Shown one piece after another: positions 29,107 through 37,700 of a stretch of 64,000 nucleotides of DNA. The first letter of the stretch is position 1; each line of letters opens with the position of its first letter. Source of the stretch: Maribellus sp. CM-23. GTDB lineage: Bacteria; Bacteroidota; Bacteroidia; Bacteroidales; Prolixibacteraceae. The stretch covers positions 310,001-374,000 of the forward strand of contig NZ_JADWYJ010000005.1 of the NCBI RefSeq assembly GCF_021354595.1, given 5' to 3'. Made by a program: the position numbers and the translations under genes. The notes beneath the pieces were generated by a model. That model worked only from the letters and a program-made list of their open reading frames with translations, searched no databases and was not told the origin of the DNA.

Positions 29107-29134
29107 GTCATCCTGAGCGAAGTCGAAGGATGTT
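29107..29134 (+). repeat. CATCCT...AGGATG interspersed element, copy 2
   Basis: Same 28-bp element as 28749, same orientation, again preceded by CAGT-rich sequence and followed by TTCA. Confidence 0.85.
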
Positions 29135-29363
29135 TCACGCTTAACCAATAATTAGAGACTTGCAGCTTATGAAAAGTAAAAACAAAAAGAAATGTGAACA
29201 AAAATAACTACATAAAAACCAGCAATGCCCCGCCTGTGGCGAAGTACTTGCTGAAGATGCGCGACGGGCCTGAGTGTCGTCAGCCGGCACCCGGGACTGT
29301 CCCGCGCATTATTCCCTCTGCGGCCCTCTGTGTAAACTCTGTGCCCTCTGTGGTAAAAAATGA

Positions 29364-29379
29364 TCCGTCAGCCGACGGA
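29364..29379. repeat. TCCGTC-N4-GACGGA palindrome
   Basis: TCCGTC-AGCC-GACGGA between CTCTGTGGT and ACCACAAAG, which extend the dyad outwards. Confidence 0.75.
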
Positions 29380-29490
29380 AACCACAAAGGACTACTGAGA
29401 AGACACAGAGAGCACGGAGAGATAAACTCAATCCTTGGCTTTCCGCAAGCACTGCATCCCGGGTGGATCGGGACCTGCAGGAGGAAAACT

Positions 29491-29518
29491 AAGTTTAAAG
29501 TTTAAAGTTCAGAGTTGA
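29491..29518 (+). repeat. AAGTTTA 7-bp array
   Basis: Exact 7-bp units AAGTTTA, AAGTTTA, AAGTTCA, GAGTTGA. Confidence 0.8.
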
Positions 29519-29522
29519 GCGT

Positions 29523-29550
29523 GTCATCCTGAGCGAAGTCGAAGGATGTT
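29523..29550 (+). repeat. CATCCT...AGGATG interspersed element, copy 3
   Basis: Third copy of the 28-bp element in the same orientation, starting 5 bp after an AAGTTTA array. Confidence 0.85.
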
Positions 29551-29608
29551 AGTTTCAAACTACCTGCTGTGCTCTGAGTGCCTGATGTGGTTCAGGATAA
29601 AATGAATC

Positions 29609-29916
29609 TGCAATTGGCAAATAGCAGTAGGCAAACCGGTAAACAAAAATTATCTGTAGTGCCCTATGTGTCTATTGTGGTTCAAATAAAATTTGATGAA
29701 CGAATGATGATGAACGATTTAGGATGGCAGAAGGATGAAGAAAGTTAGCAGTTGGTCAATTTTGCAATTTGACAGTTTAACAATGAATAATCTTAGCGAC
29801 TTAGCGCCTTTGCGAGAGAAGAAACCATCTTCTGTGCCTATGTACCTGGTGTGGTTCAACGAAATAATAAATAAAGCAAAACAAGTTCAAAGCTCGTAGC
29901 TCTTAGCTAACAGCTC
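29609..29916 (+). repeat. Composite repeat leader A upstream of the gene at 29917
   Basis: Elements in order: GGCAAATAGCAG block; GTGCCCTATGTGTC...GTGGTTCAA block; a 50-bp block at 29695-29744; 8-bp CARTTTGA-type array at 29749-29780; CTTAGCGAC/TTAGCGCC/TTTGCGAG; a second TGTGCC...TGTGGTTCAA block; AGCTCNT array at 29891-29925. The start codon of the next gene lies inside the last array. The 50-bp block recurs at 31441-31490 with three mismatches. Confidence 0.8.
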
Positions 29917-29925
29917 ATGGCTAAA
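29891..29925 (+). repeat. AGCTCNT 7-bp array containing a start codon
   Basis: Units AGCTCGT, AGCTCTT, AGCTAAC, AGCTCAT, GGCTAAA. The ATG at 29917 is formed by the junction of units 4 and 5. Confidence 0.88.
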
Positions 29926-30627
29926 AAAAGTACACATATCATCCGTTGGGTAGTAGGAGTAATCCTGGTGCTGCTGACCGTGGCAAATGCTTTTGCACAG
30001 GACGGGGCGAAGCCTGTCCCTGAGTTATCGGTCACCCAGTGCGATACCTTGGAAGTACAGGTGGTGGATTTTCCTGCCGATCGGTATACTTGGGATCTTT
30101 ACAGCGACCCAAATGGGAATTTCGCAATTAGCCAGGGAGATATGGAGTCTGCTATCTATTTTGAAAACGGAATGTACGAAGGCTTTAAAGTTCGTGTCAT
30201 TGACCTTCCTACCGGGACTTACTTCCTAAGGGTAATGGCTTGGGATGAAGTGGAGTGTACGAATAACCTGATGGTGTTCAAGTTGGAGGTGATTGAACCG
30301 CCTCCGCCGATTGTGTACGGCGATTCGGTGTGTGTGGATGAAGTGCCTGTTGTAAGAATAATTTTTACCGGAAACGGACCGTGGACATTCACTTACACCT
30401 ATTCGGATGGAGTTACCACAGTAAATGGCAATGGCGAAAGTGATATTGAGGATCTTACTATGCCGATTATGAATCCGCTGCCTGAGGGCAAGTATATTTT
30501 CTGGATTATGGAAGTAGTGGATGGCTGTGGAATCGCACGTGAATACAGTCCGGAAGAACGGCCCGGAACCGGTATCCTGATCTATCCGAAACCAACAAAA
30601 CAACCGATCTACCTGAAAGAAGAATGA
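29917..30627 (+). CDS. Secreted PKD/Ig-like protein of unknown function (236 aa)
   Basis: Signal peptide MAKKSTHIIRWVVGVILVLL with a probable cleavage after AFAQ (residue 28). The mature part looks like two Ig/PKD-like beta-sandwich domains: one with VTQCDTLEVQV and WDLYSDPNG (about 38-128) and one with GDSVCVDEVPVV and IIFTGNGPWTFTYTYSDG (about 134-225). The second type is seen repeatedly in Bacteroidota type IX cargo. No C-terminal sorting domain is visible, so export route and anchoring are open; it may pair with the giants. The first codons (ATG GCT AAA) are part of an AGCTCNT repeat, so the translation start has been captured from repeat DNA. No in-frame alternative start before the signal peptide looks better. 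Confidence 0.78.
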   Translation: MAKKSTHIIRWVVGVILVLLTVANAFAQDGAKPVPELSVTQCDTLEVQVVDFPADRYTWDLYSDPNGNFAISQGDMESAIYFENGMYEGFKVRVIDLPTGTYFLRVMAWDEVECTNNLMVFKLEVIEPPPPIVYGDSVCVDEVPVVRIIFTGNGPWTFTYTYSDGVTTVNGNGESDIEDLTMPIMNPLPEGKYIFWIMEVVDGCGIAREYSPEERPGTGILIYPKPTKQPIYLKEE

Positions 30628-30701
30628 TATTAGTGTATGGAAAAGTTAAATTGTAAATTAGAAAGGAGAAAACAGGAAAAGCTGAGGCTGAGGCAAAGGC
30701 A

Positions 30702-30790
30702 AGCCCCAAGGGGGCGAAAGTTAACAGCCCGGGGTGTAACCCTGGGGGAAAAAGAGCCATCAACCCGCGCTCCACGGTCCGGCGTTGATT
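30702..30790. repeat. Interspersed palindromic element of about 90 bp
   Basis: AGCCCCAAGGGGGCG, then GTTAACAGCCCGGGGTG and TAACCCTGGGGG, then CCGCGCTCCACGGTCCGGCG form several nested inverted repeats. I remember similar elements scattered in other genomes. It carries no coding sequence of its own. Confidence 0.5.
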
Positions 30791-30900
30791 GAAATGAGAA
30801 CTCAGCATGGAGCAAGAGAATACCGGCGAGTAGAAGAAAGAAAAGAGAATGATGAATATCGATGAACAACAAAGAGAGGCAAAGGCGAAGAGAACAGTCG

Positions 30901-31128
30901 CAGTGTTCAGAGATCAGTCTCAGTTAACAGTTAGTCAATTTAACAGTTTGACAATTTGATTAATGATATTAGGAATGAACAAACAATTGGCAAATAGCAA
31001 TAGACAAACCGATAAACCTTCAAGCGTTTTTAAAACCTTGAAGCGTTTAAACTTATTTACTGTGCCCTATGTGCCTATTGTGGTTCAACGAAAAAGTTTG
31101 AAGCTCACAACTTGTAGCTAAAAAGAAG
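30901..31128 (+). repeat. Composite repeat leader B
   Basis: Elements in order: CAGTC-rich start; 8-bp array CAGTTAGT, CAATTTAA, CAGTTTGA, CAATTTGA (30928-30959); GGCAAATAGCAATAG block; CTTCAA/TTGAAG hairpin block from 31018; CTGTGCCCTATGTGCCTATT block with GTGGTTCAACG; AGCTCNT array at 31102-31122; then an ATG at 31129. The 78-bp stretch 31018-31095 recurs at 31612-31689 with about six differences. Confidence 0.82.
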
Positions 31129-31545
31129 ATGAACATGGAAATACATTTCGCACCGGTGAAAATAGTCTTCGCGCAACCAACAAAGGATCTCGCGCAGACG
31201 ACAGTACACTTCGCGCGACTGACAGAAGACCTTGCACGACCGAAAACTGACTCAGCGTCAGGTGCAATCTCTTCCGCGCAACTGCCAACTGACAGCGCGT
31301 CAGGCGAAGAACGCTTCCGGCGACCGACAGAAGGCATCCGATCATCGACAGAAGCCTCCGCGCCGATGAAAATGTGTCCCGCACGACCGACAGGAAGCTC
31401 CGCGCTCCTTTTCAGTGTGTGCTCGGCAATTTGGCAATTGGATGAACGAATGATGATGAACGATTTAAGATTGCAGAAGAATGAAGAAAGTGATCAGTAT
31501 TTAGTCTCAGTTGACAGTAAAGCAATTTGGCAATTTAACAGTTAG
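31129..31545 (+). other. Open frame through the 21-bp array (138 codons), coding status doubtful
   Basis: The ATG follows composite leader B exactly where leaders A and C have the start codons of secreted proteins. The translation of the array is a degenerate heptapeptide repeat (for example FAQPTKD, LAQTTVH, FARLTED, FRRPTEG) with no signal peptide and no hydrophobic core. Because 21 bp is seven codons, any frame without a stop in one unit stays open, so the length is weak evidence for a gene. Confidence 0.3.
31149..31417 (+). repeat. Degenerate 21-bp tandem array anchored on CGCGC
   Basis: Anchors at 31149, 31170, 31191, 31212, 31233, 31254, 31275, 31296, 31317, 31339, 31359, 31380 and 31401, that is 13 units spaced 20-22 and mostly exactly 21 bp. 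Common form CGCGCGACTGACAGAAG plus CTT. The period and layout (short C/G core, then RAC-like and CAG bases, then CTTC) parallel the GGGGA array at 25854-26120, though the core bases differ. Confidence 0.88.
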
Positions 31546-31703
31546 ACAATTTGATGAACGATTATGAAATGAGCGGACAATTAGCAAATAACAGTAGGCA
31601 AACAGATAACCCTTCAAGCGTTTTCAAAACCTTGAAGTGTTTAAACTTATCTACTGTGCCCTATGTGCCTATTGTAGTTCAAAGAAAAGCTCATAGCTAA
31701 AAA
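31424..31703 (+). repeat. Composite repeat leader C upstream of the gene at 31704
   Basis: Elements in order: GGCAATTTGG start; 50-bp block 31441-31490; CAGT-rich stretch; 8-bp array CAATTTGG, CAATTTAA, CAGTTAGA, CAATTTGA (31523-31554); TAGCAAATAACAGTAGGC block; CTTCAA/TTGAAG block from 31612; CTGTGCCCTATGTGCC block; AGCTCAT, AGCTAAA (31688-31701); ATG at 31704. Same order as leader B. Confidence 0.82.
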
Positions 31704-34700
31704 ATGAAAAAGTTGATGTACATAGTATTCTTCCTCTTTATGGCGGCAAACCTGCTCGCCCAGGAGACCTATGTCATCGACTCGGTATGTGTGGGAGCCG
31801 AACGTACCTACCGCCGCGACGGGGAAGCCAACTATTCTTACTATTGGGAGCTGGTTGACCGCGAGGTGAATGACACCAGTTATGTGCCGGGTGTAGACTT
31901 TAAAGATATAAATGGCACCGATACCACCTGGGGAAACGAAATCACGCACCTTTGGGATGCCGAAGGCGAATTTGATATTATAGTTTATGTGACCACAGAA
32001 CACGGCTGCGACACCCTGGAGCAGGGCATGGTAAAAGTATTCCCCCTACCCGAAGCAGAAGTGGGCGAAGACAAGGTGCTTTGCGATCTGAACGATATTG
32101 CGGTTTCAGGTGATACGGCATGGAACTACAGCGTACTGTACTGGACCACCACCGGCGACGGAACATTTAGCGATGCCTACAGTCTGCATCCCGTTTATCA
32201 GCTGGGGGCAAACGACAGCATTCTGGGCGAGGTGACACTGATTCTCACCGCCGAAGGAATGGCCGACAACGGAACCTGTACGCCCGCTGTTGATTCGCTT
32301 ACCTATCGCTTAAGCAGGCCCGAGATTGCTTTTGAGGTGCGCGAACTGCTTTGTTACAACGATCGCGACGCCATCATCTGGGTGAACATGATCGGCGGGG
32401 CAGCGCCTTTCGACTTTGCCTGGACAGGCCCCGACGGATATGCTTCAACAGCCAAAGACAGCATCACCGGTCTGGGTGCCGGCTGGTATTACTTAACCGT
32501 TACCGATGCCAACGGCTGTTTCGACATCGATTCGGTTGAGATCGTCAACCCGCCCGAATTGCTGGCTTCCATCAAAAATATTACACAGATCAGCTGCTAC
32601 GGTTACTCCGATGGCGCCATTGTAGCTTCTGCCACAGGAGGTACAGGTACATTATCCTTCTCCTGGACCAGCGAGCTGGGCTCGATGTATTCAGGTGATT
32701 CGATCACTGGCTTGCCGGCCGATACCTATTACCTGACAGTGACCGATGAAAACGCTTGTACTTATTTGGATACGGTTGTACTGCCCGATCCTGACCTGCT
32801 GCTGGTGGATGTAACGGCGGATGATACTATTTTGTGTGAAGGAGAAGTGGTAATCCTTCACGGTAGTCCGGTGGGTGGAACCGGACAACTGACGCACCAC
32901 TGGACCGGTAACGGATCGGTTTTCCTAAGTCCGACCACCGATAGCCTGACTACCTTTGCCGGCGCTCCGGTAGGGAATTACATTTTTACCTACACCATTA
33001 CCGATGAGGCGCTTTGCCAGGCCACCGACAGTATTGAGTTGAATGTTTACCCGCCTTCGTACAGCTTCGATTCGATGGAGGTTTGTGCCGGTGCTGACGC
33101 CTTCACCTGGAACAACCGCACGATTACCAGCGACATGGACCGTATCTATAAGGATACCTTGCCGGGCATGAACCAGTACGGTTGCGACTCGATCTTAACC
33201 CTTGATGTGAAAGTACTTTTCCCGACGGATTTCGATACCACCATTTACATTTGCGAAAACGAAACACCTTATGCTCCGTACGGCAACATCACCATTCTGC
33301 CCGACCGCGACAGCATTTATTACGATACTTTACACTACGCCAGCTCTGGTTGTGACTCGCTGCTGATCACCATCAATGTATTCACCCTTCCGGTAACAGA
33401 GAGTTTCCTCGATTCAACACTTTGTGCAGGCGCCGGAGAATTTATGTGGAATAATCGGCTGATACAAACCGATTCAAGCCAGGTGTATTTAGATACCCTG
33501 GTGAACACCTTTGGCTGCGACTCACTGCTGACCTACGATGTGACCATTGTTCCGCCGGATACCTTCCATGTGGATACTACTTTCTGCCAGGATGAACCTG
33601 AATTTGTATGGAACGGAATTACCATTCTGACGGCTTTCGACAGCATTTATGAAGCCGTACTCACCAACCAGTTTGGCTGTGATTCCATTGTGAACCTGAA
33701 TGTACAACTGTTGCCGGTAACCGATACCGTAATCGATACTATGTTGTGTTACGGTAATCCACCTTATGCCTGGAACAACCTGTTCATTTATGCCGAACAC
33801 GACAGCACTTACCTCGATACCCTGGTCAATCAATACGGTTGTGACTCTTTGCTTACTTTAAATGTAACCATAAAGTATCCTGATATTATTGATTTGGATA
33901 CGACGCTTTGTGAAGGAACCCCCGCTTTTGCCTGGGGCGCCGGACACATCGTCGATTCTTACCGGGACAGTGTCTATACCGATACTCTTCAAAACGTATT
34001 TGGCTGCGACTCCATCGTTAACCTCGATGTGAAGATCCTGCTGCCGTATGACAGTTTGCAAACCGTGGAATTGTGTGCAAACGAATTGCCTTACAACTGG
34101 TACAAACATACCGTATTACCCGATCGCGACAGCATTTACTACGACACTTTGTATTACGCCGCAGGTTGCGACTCTTTGCGGCTTCAACTGGAGGTGATCA
34201 CGCTGCCGGTGTCGGATACCCTGATCGAAATGGTGCTGTGTGAAGGAAGTCCGTCGTTTGATTGGAACGGCCGTCCGGTTTCTACCTATATCGACAGCAC
34301 TTACCTCGATACAATGCAAAACGTGTTTGGTTGCGATTCAACCATTACTCTGGTAGTCGACATTGTGCCGGCATTCAAGGATACTCTTTCCGATGCTTTC
34401 TGTTTCGGGGAGCCAATTGCCGACTGGTACGGGCAGGTTCTTTCATCAGAGCATGATAGTACCTATATTCACAATGTCCCCGGGCCATCGGGTTGTGATA
34501 CTTTGATTTTCTATGAAATTACCATATTGCCGGTAACCGAAATTGAACTGGATAGCACAATTTGTTACGGATTACCCGAATTTTACTGGAATAACCGCTT
34601 GATTTCAACTGCTGCCGACGGTGTTTACTTGGATACGCTGGTGAACAGTTTTGGTTGCGACTCGTTGCTGACCTACAATGTGTTTATAATTCCACCGGAT

Positions 34701-37700
34701 ACGGTGCCGGTTTACGATACTTTCTGTATGAACGAGTTGGTGGCCGACTGGAATTCCATTCCAATCCAAACCCAAACCGACAGCATCTACCAGGCCGTAT
34801 TGCCTGACTCGGAAGGTTGCGATTCGGTGGTCATTCTTTATACAACCATTATTGAAGGCGGGGTGACCTACGATACCGTTTACGCCTGCGTGGAATATAC
34901 CTGGACCGATGGGACCGGTCAAACGTATTTCAATTCCGGCGATTACGTGCATGCGCTTGGTAGCGGAACCGCTTGTCCTGACACCAGCTGGCTGCACCTG
35001 GTGATTAGCCCGCCCATTCAGATCGCCCCAACAGTGGCTGATGTGCTTTGTTATGGCGACAGCACCGGAACCATCGATTTAGTGGTGAGTGGAGGTATCG
35101 CGCCGTACCGTTATCTCTGGAACACCGGTGATACCACTGCCAGCCTGAATAACCTGCCAGCCGGCGATTATTCTGTAATAATTTACGACTCGCTGGCTTG
35201 TGAGCAGACCATTACGGTTACCGTTTCTCAGCCTGATTCACTATACATTGATAATGTTGTAGTAACGAATGTTGAAATAACAGGCGAATCAACCGGAAGT
35301 ATTGAGGTTGATGTTAGTGGTGGAACTCCTGGTTACAGATACCAATGGACCAGTGAAGATGGTGTGGTGGTTGACTCGGTTCAGAACCTGTATAACCAAC
35401 CGGCAGGTGATTATACATTAAGCGTTTGGGATGCCAACGACTGTCCGGTAACGATTACTATAACGATTACTGAACCTGTTCCGCTTGATAAATATATGTC
35501 TCCGGTTGTAACACCAATTTGTTACGAAGACCGGTATAATTATCCGATTCTTGATTCACTGAGTGAATACCTGACGCTGGATTCGGTCGTTGAAGTATTC
35601 TCTAATGCTGGCCTCGATTTAAGTTCCTTTAAGATGGATGCGCTGGTAATTGACGGTAGCACTTATTGTTACGAAGAAATACGAACCTATAGTATAATGG
35701 ATTTCGAAGGCGATACCCTTAGCGCTACTCATCGGATCATTGTGGATGATCAGGAACCGCCAACAATTAGCTGTCCGGATGATTTCTCGGTGTCTAACGG
35801 AATTGTTCCGGATCCTTACGATTCTACCAAATTTCTGACGGCAGGTGGTTCGTTCAGCGATAATTGCGGAATTGTAAGCTTTGCATTTGTTGGTGAACAC
35901 ACCGATGGATTATCGAATCCCGAGACCATCACCCGCATTTACGAAGTGGCTGACTATTGCGGAAACACTTCTACCTGTGAGCAGATCATAACAGTGTATG
36001 TAACAACAACCGATCCGGCACTTGATTGTAGTGACTTGCCAACGGAATACCTAGCTTGTAGTGCAAGGGATCTACCGGTTTACAGAACGATTGAAGAGTT
36101 TAACGATGCAGGAGGAAATTATTTTAGCTCGCTGCCAATAGATACTTTCTATTATACGGATGTGGTGGCCGGAACTTATTGCCCGACAATCACCCGAACC
36201 TATGTTTTAAGGAATGTGGCCGATCAGGAAACAACTTGTGTTCATGTGTTCAAAGTGGTGGATAACGAAGCCCCGCTTCTGAATCTTCCGGACGTACATA
36301 TTTATTGCGATGAACCCCGTCCGAGAAGATACTCAGGGTCAACGAGTGTTTCGGATGTAGTAAGAGACTATCCATTATCTAAATACGATCTGGATACCAT
36401 CATTTGGGATAATTGTGGTCCGCGATCATCAATTGACTATATTCAACCGGCTAAAAACGATGATGTTCAGGAAGGTTGTCCGAAAATTATTACCCGCTAT
36501 TACGAAATCGTTGATAAATGTGGAAATGAAGGTACAGGAACGCAGCGAATCTTCATCTATGATACGGTAGCACCGGTAATCACCAACTTCCCGTATGAGA
36601 TTACTGCCGACTGTGATATTCCTCCGGCTTACACCGATGTGAGCGCTTATGTTTCGGATGACTGTGGCCCGCTGGAGATTGATTACCGCGACTCTTTGGG
36701 CGGTGTGGATGAACAAGGCGTAGTATATCGTATTTATACATTTAGCGATCCTTGTAATTCTGTAGAAGTTATTCAGAAAATAACCATTGAGTTGAAAAAT
36801 GTGCCTGTGTTGGCTTCAATAGATCCTATTTGTCAATTTACTGTGGCTCCGGCATTGCCAACAACCTCGGTTAACAACATTACAGGTTATTGGTTGCCCG
36901 ATACCATAAGTACAGCTGAAGCCGGTACGTTCGAATACATTTTCTATCCCGATTCCGGTCAGTGTGCGGGGCCTGCAAGCTTAACCATCGAGGTGGTTCC
37001 GGCAATTGATCTCACGGCAACAGCGGTTGACCAGGGCTACAATCCAAATCCGGTCGGAAGCATCGATCTGTCCATTGAAGGAGGAAGCGGAACATATACC
37101 ATCAACTGGACGGGTACTAAGGGTTATTCCGCAATTACAGAAGATATTTCAAACTTGTATGCAGGCCGCTACTTTGTGGAAGTTCAGGATGAGGTAGGTT
37201 GTTACGACAGTCTTTCGCTTACACTTATTGCCCAATTGCCTGAAATCGCTTGTCCGCCCGACACTGTGATCGAATGTCCGGATCTGGCTGCTTATCCTCC
37301 GGCAACAAATATTGCTGAATTTGAAGTGTTAGGTGGATTATATAAACCCGATAGTTTAGTGTCAAGGGTTTGGAACTTCGATCTTCCGGGAGACCGCGAT
37401 TTCTGTTTGAGCCTGGATCGTTATTACGTGATCGAAGATATTTATGGTCGCCGCGATACCTGTGTGCAACATGTGGACTTCTACGACATTGTTGCTCCAG
37501 TGCTGATTGCTCCGGAAGGAGACACGGCTGAATGTTTGTCGTCGGTAGTTCCGCGCATTGAAACACTGGCTGATTTTCTGGCGCTTGCTGATGCCGATGC
37601 TTATGATAATTGTGCGCTTGATCCTGCTTCGTTTACTGTGAGAGACACTACGATTGTTCTTCAGCCCGGAAGGACGAGGGTGATTGTATATTACAGTGTA

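Larger units (their letters stand above)
28587..29916. repeat. Repeat island 2 (1.3 kb without a supported gene)
   Basis: Contents in order: a TCAGTC/GACTGA dyad (28619-28634); a GGCCGC/GCGGCC hairpin (28647-28684); AGTC-rich short repeats (about 28705-28740); three CATCCT/AGGATG elements; an ACCARTG heptamer array (28786-28820); TCCGTC palindromes; AGCTCNT arrays; CTCTGTG-type repeats (28915-28960, 29325-29358); an AAGTTTA array (29491-29518); and the composite leader A (29609-29916). Open frames at 28894-29148, 28959-29201 and 29194-29505 only read through these elements. Confidence 0.8.
30628..31703. repeat. Repeat island 3 (1.1 kb without a supported gene)
   Basis: Contents: GAGGC-type hexamers (about 30680-30700); an interspersed palindromic element (30702-30790); composite leader B (30901-31128); 21-bp array (31149-31417); composite leader C (31424-31703). 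All directional families point the same way as the flanking genes. Confidence 0.8.

Noticed and set aside
29194..29505. 103-codon open frame in island 2
   Set aside because: It covers CTCTGTG repeats and a TCCGTC palindrome; no protein features.
25713..31703. Diversity-generating retroelement or retron
   Set aside because: No reverse transcriptase frame and no adenine-biased template/variable repeat pair were found in the window.
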